Both the position numbers and the translations under genes were made by a program. Positions 26,425 to 35,218 of a stretch of DNA of 64,000 bases are shown here, in pieces. The notes beneath the pieces are model-generated. The model was given only the letters and a program-made list of their open reading frames with translations, made no database searches and was not told where the DNA came from. This stretch comes from Candidatus Endomicrobiellum neotermitis (GTDB taxonomy: Bacteria; Elusimicrobiota; Endomicrobiia; Endomicrobiales; Endomicrobiaceae). The stretch's first letter is position 1. Each line of letters starts with the position of its first letter. Location: assembly GCA_031282355.1 (NCBI GenBank), contig JAITDW010000001.1:178893-242892 (forward strand). The letters are read 5' to 3'.

Positions 26425-27627
26425 TCAAATTCTCACATTTATATACTCAACTTTATTTGAAGGTTTTTCTATACCTAATACGATCTTTTTTAATTTCTCA
26501 TAAATACTTAATATATGTTCAACATCAATTTCTCTACCACCAAGCCCGTAAACATAATTTACGATTTTAGGACATATTATGCCAGTAGAACATAAAGATG
26601 CAGCAATATCTGAGTAAATAGGGCTAAAAGCACCAGAACAAGAATCTGCCCTATCAAGGACAGCAACAACCTTAATATGCTTTAAATCCATCACTATTTG
26701 TTCTGAAGGGAATGGTCTATAAACTCTTATTTTTAAAAGCCCAGCTTTAATACCTTTTTCGCGTAATCTTTTTACTGCAATTTTTGAAGTTCCAGCAGCA
26801 GATCCAATAATTACTATTGCAATCTCTGCATCATCTAGCATATATTTTTCATATAGGTCATATTTACGTCCAAATTTTTTTTCAAAATCGTTCGCTACAT
26901 TTAAAATTGTGTCCCTAGCATTTTTCATTGCTTCAGCTATTTGATATCTATGTTCAAAATAATAATCATGTAAATCAATTGCTCCCAATGTATAGGGATT
27001 CTTCACATCCAACAAATATCTATCAGGTTTATATTCACCAATAAATCTCTTTACATCAAAGTCTGGATAAACCTCTACAACTTCCATACAATGAGAAATA
27101 ATAAAACCATCCATAGTTACAAGCACAGGAAGTTTTGCATTTTCAGCTATTTTTACAGCCTGAATCATGTTATCATAAGCTTCTTGTGAATTTTCAGAAT
27201 ATATTTGAATCCATCCAGCATCTCTTGCACCCATCGTATCCGATTGATCACAATGAATATTTATTGGTGCAGAAAGTGCTCTATTTACCTCAGCCATTAC
27301 TACTGGAAGTCTCAAACCAGAAGCTATATAAAGCATTTCCCACATGAGTGACAAACCTTGAGAAGATGTAGCAGTCATTGATCGTGCACCAGCAGCTGAT
27401 GCTGCTATAGTTGCTGACATAGCTGAGTGTTCACTTTCTACTGCTACGTATTCACTTTTTACAATTCCATCGGCAACAAACTGTGAAAATATTTGTACTA
27501 TCTCTGTAGCTGGAGTTATAGGATATGCTGCCACTACATCCGGTTCTATCTGCCGCATTGCTTCAGCTACAATCTCGTTACCAGTCTTTGCAATAATTTT
27601 ACCGTTTGAATATATTGTTTTTATCAT
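26425..27627 (-). CDS. porA: Pyruvate:ferredoxin oxidoreductase alpha subunit
   Basis: The 400-residue subunit has the pyruvate-site domain AAYPITPATEIVQ at the N-terminus, then VESEHSAMSATIAASAAGAR and TATSSQGLSLMWEMLY. A domain II transketolase-C-like segment (IVIIGSAAGTSKIAVKRLRE, then G-L-L-K-I-R-V-Y-R-P-F-P) follows. These are standard for the alpha subunit of four-subunit PFORs. It lies 29 bp after porD and 21 bp before porB on the minus strand, in one operon. Confidence 0.94.
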   Translation of the reverse strand: MIKTIYSNGKIIAKTGNEIVAEAMRQIEPDVVAAYPITPATEIVQIFSQFVADGIVKSEYVAVESEHSAMSATIAASAAGARSMTATSSQGLSLMWEMLYIASGLRLPVVMAEVNRALSAPINIHCDQSDTMGARDAGWIQIYSENSQEAYDNMIQAVKIAENAKLPVLVTMDGFIISHCMEVVEVYPDFDVKRFIGEYKPDRYLLDVKNPYTLGAIDLHDYYFEHRYQIAEAMKNARDTILNVANDFEKKFGRKYDLYEKYMLDDAEIAIVIIGSAAGTSKIAVKRLREKGIKAGLLKIRVYRPFPSEQIVMDLKHIKVVAVLDRADSCSGAFSPIYSDIAASLCSTGIICPKIVNYVYGLGGREIDVEHILSIYEKLKKIVLGIEKPSNKVEYINVRI

Positions 27628-27656
27628 TTAATCATAACCTCTTTGTTACTATTAGT

Positions 27657-28004
27657 TTATTTTTTTTCATTTTCCATATTTATTGCTTTGATTTTAGATA
27701 AACATTCTTTTGCACAAATTCCACAACCTTTGCAGTAATCGTAATCTATACCAGTAACAACAGTTATTTTTTTCTCATCTGGAGCAATTTTTATGCACGA
27801 ATCTGGACAGGAAATCCAGCAAACTAGACAACTTATACACCTTTCTTTAACCCATACAGGTCTTTGCGAACGCCAACTTCCAGTATGGAAATTGACTGCT
27901 GTTCCAGCTTCGATTACACCACCTACAGAAAGCTCGGATACTGTTAATTTTTTATCATAAATTTGCTCATCACAAAACAATTTTTTCGTCATATCTTTCT
28001 TCAC
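27657..28004 (-). CDS. porD: Pyruvate:ferredoxin oxidoreductase delta subunit (2x 4Fe-4S)
   Basis: This small ferredoxin-like subunit has two complete cluster motifs: CISCLVCWISCPDSC and CKGCGICAKECLSK. It carries electrons from the TPP site to external ferredoxin. The track begins at an upstream codon. I place the start at the GTG at 28004, because a perfect AAGGAGA sits six bases before it, giving 115 residues. It lies between porC and porA. Confidence 0.92.
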   Translation of the reverse strand: MKKDMTKKLFCDEQIYDKKLTVSELSVGGVIEAGTAVNFHTGSWRSQRPVWVKERCISCLVCWISCPDSCIKIAPDEKKITVVTGIDYDYCKGCGICAKECLSKIKAINMENEKK

Positions 28005-28069
28005 TTTTATTCTCCTTAAAACAATTAACACACTATAACTGAAATGTATAAAAATTATCTATAAAATAA

Positions 28070-28648
28070 TTAGCTCACTACTTCTTCAAAAGCACGCTTT
28101 ATCGAACTTATATTTCCTTCAATTACATCAGGTTTATGCCTAAATTTTGTAGTGAGTTTGTTTTTTATATTATTTAAAACCTCATTAATATCCAGAGTTC
28201 CTATAACCTTTACCAAAGCACCAAGCATAGGAGTGTTAGGAATATTTCTACCAATGGTTTCAATAGCTATTTGACTTGCATTTACAACATGAACTTGTTT
28301 AACTAAAATACCTAATTTTTTTGCAATATCAGATGAAGTAAATGAAGTGTTAACTATAATTTTACCATTTTCATTTACACCTCCTGTTACTGAAACCGAA
28401 TTCATAAGAGACGGATCCAAAATAACCACATAATCTGGATTCACAACACCGCAGTGAATCATAATTGGTTCCTCACTTATTCTGTTAAAAGACTGCACAG
28501 GAGCTCCCATTCTTTCTGGACCGTATTCTGGGAATGCCTGAATGTATTTACCTGTAGCCAAAATGGTTTCAGCAAACAGCAGTGCTGCTGTTTTTGCACC
28601 CTGCCCTCCGCGTCCATGCCAACGAATTTCAATCATTTTTTTCGACAT
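28070..28648 (-). CDS. porC: Pyruvate:ferredoxin oxidoreductase gamma subunit
   Basis: This subunit, 192 residues from the ATG at 28648, has the family N-terminus IRWHGRGGQGAKTAA and the signature FPEYGPERMGAPVQSFNRIS. The latter is characteristic of pyruvate-type gamma subunits that build the CoA-site domain. The track starts three codons upstream at GTG. I prefer the ATG because AGAGGTG is six bases before it. It is the first gene of porCDAB and lies 21 bp after recR on the same strand, so recR may be co-transcribed. Confidence 0.93.
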   Translation of the reverse strand: MSKKMIEIRWHGRGGQGAKTAALLFAETILATGKYIQAFPEYGPERMGAPVQSFNRISEEPIMIHCGVVNPDYVVILDPSLMNSVSVTGGVNENGKIIVNTSFTSSDIAKKLGILVKQVHVVNASQIAIETIGRNIPNTPMLGALVKVIGTLDINEVLNNIKNKLTTKFRHKPDVIEGNISSIKRAFEEVVS

Positions 28649-28669
28649 CAGTAACACCTCTTAAATTTA

Positions 28670-29269
28670 TTACATTTCTTGACGACCTACAATAGCGCGT
28701 GAAATCGTAACTTCATCTGCATACTCAATATTACCACCAACTGGTAAGCCATAACCAAGCCTTGTAACTTTAATATTTAATTTTTTTATTATTTTTGCAA
28801 TATACGTTGCAGTTACTTCCCCCTTAGAATCTGTATCAGTAGCTATTATAACCTCGCTGATGTTAGCATTTTTTAATCTCTTTATCAACTTATTGATTCT
28901 TATATCTTCGGGACCTATGCCGTCTAGAGGTGACAAAGCACCACCTAAAACAAAATAAAAACCATGATAGTTTTTTACTTTACTTATAGCAATTAAATCT
29001 TGTGGAGTTTCTACAACACATAAGATACTATGTTTTTTTCTTGTTATGTCAGAACATATTTGACAGGGATTTTGATCACTAAAATTATAACAGATGTTAC
29101 AACATTTCATAATCTGTCTTGCCATTTGCATAGAATTTATAAGGTCATCAATTTCTGATTGAGACATTTTTAAAATATGATAAGCTAATCTTTCTGCCAT
29201 TTTAGGTCCTACAGCAGGTAGTTTTTTTATCATTTTAATCATTCTTTCCATAATTTGTGGTATGTTCAT
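28670..29269 (-). CDS. recR: Recombination protein RecR
   Basis: At 199 residues this is the usual RecR. The N-terminal HhH is KKLPAVGPKMAERLAYHIL. The zinc finger is CCNICYNFSDQNPCQIC, and the Toprim domain carries CVVETPQDLIAI and EVIIATDTDSKGE. C-terminal TRLGYGLPVGGNIEYADE is diagnostic. RecR acts with RecO/RecF in loading RecA at gaps. It sits head-to-head with dnaX, whereas in many bacteria the order is dnaX-ybaB-recR on one strand; no ybaB lies between them. Confidence 0.96.
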   Translation of the reverse strand: MNIPQIMERMIKMIKKLPAVGPKMAERLAYHILKMSQSEIDDLINSMQMARQIMKCCNICYNFSDQNPCQICSDITRKKHSILCVVETPQDLIAISKVKNYHGFYFVLGGALSPLDGIGPEDIRINKLIKRLKNANISEVIIATDTDSKGEVTATYIAKIIKKLNIKVTRLGYGLPVGGNIEYADEVTISRAIVGRQEM

Positions 29270-29473
29270 TTATAAATTGTGTCCTGTGTATAATAATAAA
29301 ATCGACAACTAACATTAACTTTCTACTGAGTTTTTGTGCAAAAACTCTACTACTAAATATAATATAAAAGTGAATATGAATCAAGTAGTTGAATGAGAGC
29401 ATAGAAATGAAGTATACTAAAGATGTTATATAATTTTTTAAAAAAAACGATCCTGACAAAAGGTATTTTAAAT

Positions 29474-31099
29474 ATGACATATTTTGTTTTAGCTAGGAAA
29501 TTTAGACCACAAAAATTTAGTGATATTATAGGTGAAGAACACATTGTTCGAACCCTTAAAAACGCGGTTTTAAAAAAGCGCGTTGCTCATGCATATATAT
29601 TTAGTGGACCTAGAGGTTGTGGCAAGACTAGTATGGCAAGAATTCTTGCTAAAGCTTTGAATTGTAAAAATGAATGTAAATCGGAACCTTGTGGGATATG
29701 TGATAACTGCATAGAAATTTCAAAAGGTACAAGTATTGATGTTTTAGAAATTGATGGTGCATCAAATAATGGTATAGATGAAATAAAAGCTTTAAGAGAA
29801 AATGTAAAATTTTCAAGTGCCAATTCAAAGTACAAAATATACATAATAGACGAAGCTCATCAAATAACTTCTCAGGCATTTAACGCATTACTAAAAACAC
29901 TTGAGGAGCCTCCTTCTCACGTTATTTTTATCATGGCAACGACTGAACAGCATAAGATTCCAGATACCATCTTGTCAAGATGCCAAAAGTATAGATTTAA
30001 ATTTATTTCAAATTCCGAAATAATATGTGCTATAAAAAGTATATCAGAAAAAGAAAATTTTGAGATAGACAATGAAGCATTAAACATAATTGCTGTAGCT
30101 TCTGGAGGCTCTATGAGAGATGCTTTAAGTCTCTTAGACCAAGCTATTTCATCATCTTCAAATGCAGAAAATAAAATAACAGGGATACATTTAAAAAAAT
30201 TGCTTGGGTTAATTCCTAAGGATATTATAGTTTCGGTTACTAATAGCATTGCAAAAAATGATATACATGCAATTTTAAAAATTGTAAAAGAAATTACAGA
30301 ACAAGGATATGACATTTTGCAGTTTGCAAGAGATTTAAGAGATTATTTGAGAAAAATTATGATTTATTCTATAAATCCAGAAATAGCAGAAATTTTTTCC
30401 GATGATGTAGAACTTTTTGAATATCAGAAAACTCTATTTACAATTCCTCGTCATTTACGAATGAATAATCTTTTATCAAAAGTTATTGATGAGATGCGAT
30501 GGCATGACCACCCAAGAATACTTCTTGAGATGTACCTTCTCAAAATAGCAGAACATTATTATGATGTTGGCGAACTAATAAAAAAAATAGAGGAACTGTA
30601 TAGAAGTATAGTAATTAGCAACAATGACAATATCATCGTTACATCTTCTACATCTCCAAAAAAACAGCATTTAATGACACCATTATCTCAGGATGATATG
30701 ACAATAAATAACTTAAGTTTTGTATGGAGTGAAATTGTTTCAGAAATAATTAAAAAGCATCATCTAACTGCTCAACCGTTAAGAAGAGCATTGATAAAAT
30801 CAATTAGTATTTCATCAATACAATTGATAGTTTCAAACCAATTCGATTATAATAGTATTCTAGAATTTAAAGAACATATTTTGAGTCTTTTTAAAACGAA
30901 AACAGGATTAGATATAAATATGGGAATTACAATAGAAAAAAATATGCATGTAAATGAAATAATTCAAGAAAATATAACTGATCAACAAAATGATAAGTAT
31001 GAATTTGAAAAAAATTTGAAAAAAAATACAGAAAATACAATACCTAAACACATAGAGGAAATAGCTAAAAAATTCGGCTCAACAGCAAAAAAACTTTAA
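29474..31099 (+). CDS. dnaX: DNA polymerase III tau/gamma subunit DnaX
   Basis: This clamp-loader ATPase has 541 residues from the ATG at 29474. The family N-terminus YFVLARKFRPQKFSDIIGE begins at once there, so the 17 extra codons in the track are not used. The Walker A is FSGPRGCGKTSMARIL near residue 44. The zinc module CKNECKSEPCGICDNC lies near 66-80, followed by YIIDEAHQI and the SRC sensor T-I-L-S-R-C. The C-terminal third is poorly conserved, as usual. It loads the beta clamp for DnaE. No slippery heptamer of the E. coli type was noticed. Confidence 0.96.
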   Translation: MTYFVLARKFRPQKFSDIIGEEHIVRTLKNAVLKKRVAHAYIFSGPRGCGKTSMARILAKALNCKNECKSEPCGICDNCIEISKGTSIDVLEIDGASNNGIDEIKALRENVKFSSANSKYKIYIIDEAHQITSQAFNALLKTLEEPPSHVIFIMATTEQHKIPDTILSRCQKYRFKFISNSEIICAIKSISEKENFEIDNEALNIIAVASGGSMRDALSLLDQAISSSSNAENKITGIHLKKLLGLIPKDIIVSVTNSIAKNDIHAILKIVKEITEQGYDILQFARDLRDYLRKIMIYSINPEIAEIFSDDVELFEYQKTLFTIPRHLRMNNLLSKVIDEMRWHDHPRILLEMYLLKIAEHYYDVGELIKKIEELYRSIVISNNDNIIVTSSTSPKKQHLMTPLSQDDMTINNLSFVWSEIVSEIIKKHHLTAQPLRRALIKSISISSIQLIVSNQFDYNSILEFKEHILSLFKTKTGLDINMGITIEKNMHVNEIIQENITDQQNDKYEFEKNLKKNTENTIPKHIEEIAKKFGSTAKKL

Positions 31100-31173
31100 A
31101 ATTCAATTTTATAGCATTGTCAAAATTCTATATATAAAATGTACAAATATCGACTTTTATTTTCATAAAAAGC

Positions 31174-31202
31174 TTGACAATCTAGGTTGAGAATTACAAT
31201 AA
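31174..31202 (+). promoter_or_regulatory. Putative sigma70 promoter of the OPA antiporter gene
   Basis: A perfect TTGACA at 31174-31179 is followed 17 bp later by CAATAA, or 15 bp later by TACAAT. It lies 55-80 bp before the ATG of the transporter, in the only gap between dnaX and that gene. Confidence 0.5.
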
Positions 31203-31256
31203 CGAGTGACTAATAATGTAGGTTCTGTGTTTCTTTACAGTGTTTTAGGAGTTTAA

Positions 31257-32603
31257 ATGCTATCAAAGTTTGTCAATTGGATAAAACCAGTACCAGATGC
31301 AAAAATAATGTTAACAAATAAGCAAGAAATTGCAAAAAAATATAAAATTTGGCGCATTAGGATGTTTTTTGGAATGTATGCTGGGTATTTAATGTATTAT
31401 CTTAATCGAAAAAATCTTTCATATGTAGCCCCTTTATTTATCAATGAATTTAAACTTACAAAAATGAATTTTGGTGTTTTAAGTTCTACAATGGCGATAA
31501 CTTATGGCATAGGTAAATTCATAAGTGGTGTGATTGCAGATAGATGTAATATCAAAACTTTTATGGCATTTGGATTAATAGGATCATCTGTCATAAATCT
31601 TTTTTTTGGATTTCTTCCATCATTACCTCTATTGATCTTTTTCTGGGGTGTAAATGGAGGATTTCAATCCATGGGATTCCCCCCTGTGACAAAGGGTTTA
31701 GTCTATTGGTTCTCACAAAATGAAAGAGGAACTGTATGGACTTTGTTTACGTCTTCTAAAATGGGTGGCATTGCACTAGTTGGTATATTAGGGTCTTTCT
31801 TTATAGCGATTAAACATTGGCAGGCGATTTTTTATATACCTGGAATAATTGGAATCATTATATCTGTTAATATGCTTTTTATTTTAACAGATAAACCTTC
31901 GTCTATTGGCCTACCACCAATTGAAATCTTTAGAAAAGATTTAACACCTTTAAAAAAGCATAGTGAACTCTCTCATTGGAAAATTTTGAATAAATACGTT
32001 TTTTGCAATAAGTATATTTGGTTCCTTAGCATAGGCTCTACATTTATGTATTTCATTCGTTTTACAGCACTTGACTGGAGTACAATATTTATGACAGAAA
32101 GGGGAATATCACCTAAAATAGCATCTTCTCTTCTAGTATTCATGCCACTTGTGGGCATTTTAGGAGGTGTATCTTCTGGATGGCTTTGTGATAACTTTTT
32201 TAAAAGTCGTTGTGTACCTGTAAGTCTCATATACTTATTTTTTTTAACTGTAAGTTTATTAGGTATGTACTACTTTATTGATGCAGAAACACCATTATGG
32301 ATAATAGGACTGCTCCTATCTCTAGTTGGTTTTTTCGTTGATGGCCCACAAAGTATAGCTTTTGGTGTACTTTTAACTCGTCTGACATTACAAGAATCAG
32401 CAGCTGCAGCTATTGGATTCAACGGTATGTTTCAGTACTTAGGTACATTTTTAGCAGGTATTGGTGCTGCAATCATTATTGAAAAATATGGATGGTACAG
32501 CATATTTATGTTATGTGGAATATTATGTTTAGCGGTAATGTTACTTGTCTCACTAACATGGAATGAAGAAATAAGAAACTGTAGCGATGTAAAAACACAA
32601 TGA
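31257..32603 (+). CDS. Organophosphate:phosphate antiporter (UhpT/UhpC/GlpT-like MFS)
   Basis: The 448-residue, 12-helix major-facilitator protein opens with WRIRMFFGMYAGYLMYYLNRKNLSYVAP, the OPA-family first helix whose Tyr/Arg/Lys residues bind organic phosphates. GKFISGVIADRCN, the loop motif after TM2, and WGVNGGFQSMGFPPVTKGLVYWF follow. Family members swap Pi for glucose-6-phosphate, glycerol-3-phosphate or related esters. The closest-looking type is hexose-phosphate (UhpT/UhpC), but the substrate is not proven. It has its own promoter and no UhpAB sensor genes nearby. Uptake of host sugar phosphate would suit an intracellular lifestyle, which is inference. Confidence 0.88.
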   Translation: MLSKFVNWIKPVPDAKIMLTNKQEIAKKYKIWRIRMFFGMYAGYLMYYLNRKNLSYVAPLFINEFKLTKMNFGVLSSTMAITYGIGKFISGVIADRCNIKTFMAFGLIGSSVINLFFGFLPSLPLLIFFWGVNGGFQSMGFPPVTKGLVYWFSQNERGTVWTLFTSSKMGGIALVGILGSFFIAIKHWQAIFYIPGIIGIIISVNMLFILTDKPSSIGLPPIEIFRKDLTPLKKHSELSHWKILNKYVFCNKYIWFLSIGSTFMYFIRFTALDWSTIFMTERGISPKIASSLLVFMPLVGILGGVSSGWLCDNFFKSRCVPVSLIYLFFLTVSLLGMYYFIDAETPLWIIGLLLSLVGFFVDGPQSIAFGVLLTRLTLQESAAAAIGFNGMFQYLGTFLAGIGAAIIIEKYGWYSIFMLCGILCLAVMLLVSLTWNEEIRNCSDVKTQ

Positions 32604-32622
32604 AAATCGTAATAGGTTTAAC

Positions 32623-33564
32623 TTAATAATTTATCATTTTTTTTATCTCTGAGAAAATAGTTTCCGGTTTTATGTCGTTTATATTTTTTGGATTATTATT
32701 ATTGGAAAATATTGAAAAATTTCCTATATATGGAGCTGTTTCATTTGTATTTGAACTTCCGAATATAAAAACTGATGGTGTTTTTAAGATAGAAGATAAA
32801 TGCATGGGACCTGTATCTGCACCTATTGCAATTTTTGTTTTTGATAAAATATTTACAAGATCTTCTATTTTTGTTTTACCACATAGGTCTAGAATTTTAA
32901 CATTATCAGAACATATTCTACCGAAATCTTTTATCATACCTAAAACCACAATTTGTACATCAGGATATTCTTTATCTATCAAACTGATAAGTTTGTTATA
33001 ATTAGTAACACTCCAATTTTTTCCTTTACCTCTAGCAAAAGGTAACAAAGAAATAAAATTTTTAGAAATTCCATTAATTTTAAAAATATTATCTGAACAT
33101 GTTGTGTTTACTTTTATATTTATTTCAGGATAAAAATTTTCACCAGTTAAAAAACGAACAGGTTCAAGGTTACGAAGCATAGCATTCATTGTTGCATTTT
33201 CGGGAAATACCTCTTTTATCAAAAAATTACTTAACTCTTTCATTCCAGGAACTCCAAGCTTTATTTTAGATTTAACAAATTTTGCTAGAAGTGCACTTCT
33301 TAGAAGTCCTTGTAAATCTATAGTCAAATCATATTCTATATTATCAATTTTCTTCAATACATCAAAAAATCCGATTAATCCTCTTTTTTTATCCCATGTT
33401 ATAATTTTATCAACATCAAGACAAATTTTAACTACAGGAGCCCAAATACTGAAAACAATCCAGCTTATTTCACACTTACTATACACCTTTTTCAATGCTT
33501 TTGCACAAGGTAATGCATGTATTATATCACCAAATGAACTTGGTTTAATAATTAAGATTTTCAT
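32623..33564 (-). CDS. LPS heptosyltransferase (GT9, WaaC-like)
   Basis: This 313-residue glycosyltransferase of family 9 begins MKILIIKPSSFGDIIHALPCAKAL, the GT9 N-terminal acceptor loop with the catalytic Asp. LTIDLQGLLRSALLAKF follows, and the ADP-heptose site is marked by FARGKGKNWS and IGADTGPMHLSSIL. It should add heptose to the Kdo-lipid A core in the cytoplasm. The start overlaps the end of the preceding fusion gene by 20 bp, so it is the last gene of a waaA-fusion-heptosyltransferase operon. WaaC versus another heptosyltransferase cannot be settled by eye. Confidence 0.9.
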   Translation of the reverse strand: MKILIIKPSSFGDIIHALPCAKALKKVYSKCEISWIVFSIWAPVVKICLDVDKIITWDKKRGLIGFFDVLKKIDNIEYDLTIDLQGLLRSALLAKFVKSKIKLGVPGMKELSNFLIKEVFPENATMNAMLRNLEPVRFLTGENFYPEINIKVNTTCSDNIFKINGISKNFISLLPFARGKGKNWSVTNYNKLISLIDKEYPDVQIVVLGMIKDFGRICSDNVKILDLCGKTKIEDLVNILSKTKIAIGADTGPMHLSSILKTPSVFIFGSSNTNETAPYIGNFSIFSNNNNPKNINDIKPETIFSEIKKMINY

Positions 33565-35218
33565 ATTTTTTCTTAACTTCTTCGAAAACTTCAGAAACAG
33601 TTATACTACGCATACATATATTATTCTTACAATTTCTATTTCTACATGGTTGACAAATCAACTTATGTTGTATGATTTTTGCATTTTCTCCATATGGTCC
33701 AGTATGATTTGCATTTGTAGGACCTAAAATAGCTACTACTTGAGTGCCTAATACTGTTGCAATATGTATAGGACCAGCTTCATTTCCAATAAAAACCTTG
33801 CACATTTTTAAAAAGGCACACAATTCTTTTAAAGTAAATTTCCCTGTCATATCTACTACTTTAACTCCTGAATTTATGACTATTTTTCTACTTAACCCTT
33901 TTTCACTTGCACCTCCTTCTTTCCCTCCTATAATAACAATATCTGCACATATTTCCATTTTTAATCGTCTACAAAGCATAGCAAAATTATGCTCACACCA
34001 CCTTCTTGAAGTCCAACCACCTCCCGGATGAATACCTATCATATTTTCTAAATTTACATCCTCTTTATATAATTTATTTTTGACATTTTCATAATTTATT
34101 TCTGAAATAGCAATAGGATAACTTATTTTATTATAACTACAATCCAAATACTTTGCTATTTCAAGGTGTCGCTCAATACAATGATAACTTGGTGGAGATT
34201 TAATCTCTTTTGAAAACAACCACGAAAATTCTTTCATACCATTTGTAGAAGACGATGCTATTTTAAATTTTGCACAAGCAAATTTGACAAACATTATAGA
34301 TTTTGCAAGACAATTTAAATCTATACTTAAATCGAATTTTTGATTTTTTAATCTTTTACTTAAATCCTTATAATATTTAAAAGAAATCTGTTTTTTATAC
34401 CACACAAAAATATTTTCCAAACATGGATTTCCTTCTAAAATTTCATAACATCTATCATCAACAAGCCAACTTATCCTAGATTTAGGGTACCGTTCTTTCA
34501 ATGCAGAAAGAAGTGGCAAAGAAAATATTATGTCACCTATTCTTCCTGGTTGGATTATTAATATTTTTGGTGCAGGATGATACAATAAATATTCTTTAAC
34601 GTTTTTACACCAATAATATTTTTCTGTAAATGTAAAAATTTTATTTAATTCTTTTTCTATAGTAACAACTTTATTTTCAATATTATCTTCAGCTGCAACA
34701 TATATAGGATTCCCATAAATTTGAACTATCTTAGAAAAAGGCAATGGTATCAATGTTTTATCCCATGATTTGTTGAGTGTAATTCCACGCTTAGAAGAAC
34801 AACTTATAGGAATCAGAGGTAATCCGGTTTTTTTTGCAATATAGATTACACCAGATTTAAGCTTATGATATGGCCCTTTTGGGCCATCTGCTGCAATAGC
34901 AACACTATACCCACGCTTAGCATATTTTATAATTTTTATTAATGCACTCCTAGCGCCTCTACTCGAAGAACCCCTAACAGTTAGATATCCAAAATTTTTT
35001 AAAACTCTAGATAAAATTTCACCATCTTTTGACAAACTAACCATAACAACTATACTATTTTTTTTATTAAACAATAGCATTGGTAACTCACTACCATGCC
35101 AAAAAAAGTAAATTGATGGACTTAGATAATGCAAGGTATCATTCAATGATACTTTAGTTATTGTTTTATCAATAATATAACATATTAATGTAATAATTTT
35201 TATCAGAATTTTATACAT
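33545..35218 (-). CDS. Fusion: DUF374 lysophospholipid acyltransferase domain + GT9 heptosyltransferase
   Basis: The protein has 557 residues in two parts. Residues 1-~200 are a DUF374/LPLAT-like domain (YFFWHGSELPMLLF, VVMVSLSKDGEIL, TVRGSSSRGA, AADGPKGPYHKLKSG). Residues ~215-557 are a full GT9 heptosyltransferase, starting again with KILIIQPGRIGDIIFSLPLLSAL. It has HPGGGWTSRRW, the donor motif FIGNEAGPIHIATVLG and a cysteine-rich tail (CQPCRNRNCKNNIC). The two are normally separate genes beside waaA. The frame is continuous with no sign of a frameshift at the junction. It overlaps waaA by 8 bp and the next heptosyltransferase by 20 bp, indicating a tightly coupled LPS operon. DUF374's acyl acceptor is not established. 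Confidence 0.88.
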   Translation of the reverse strand: MYKILIKIITLICYIIDKTITKVSLNDTLHYLSPSIYFFWHGSELPMLLFNKKNSIVVMVSLSKDGEILSRVLKNFGYLTVRGSSSRGARSALIKIIKYAKRGYSVAIAADGPKGPYHKLKSGVIYIAKKTGLPLIPISCSSKRGITLNKSWDKTLIPLPFSKIVQIYGNPIYVAAEDNIENKVVTIEKELNKIFTFTEKYYWCKNVKEYLLYHPAPKILIIQPGRIGDIIFSLPLLSALKERYPKSRISWLVDDRCYEILEGNPCLENIFVWYKKQISFKYYKDLSKRLKNQKFDLSIDLNCLAKSIMFVKFACAKFKIASSSTNGMKEFSWLFSKEIKSPPSYHCIERHLEIAKYLDCSYNKISYPIAISEINYENVKNKLYKEDVNLENMIGIHPGGGWTSRRWCEHNFAMLCRRLKMEICADIVIIGGKEGGASEKGLSRKIVINSGVKVVDMTGKFTLKELCAFLKMCKVFIGNEAGPIHIATVLGTQVVAILGPTNANHTGPYGENAKIIQHKLICQPCRNRNCKNNICMRSITVSEVFEEVKKKYENLNY

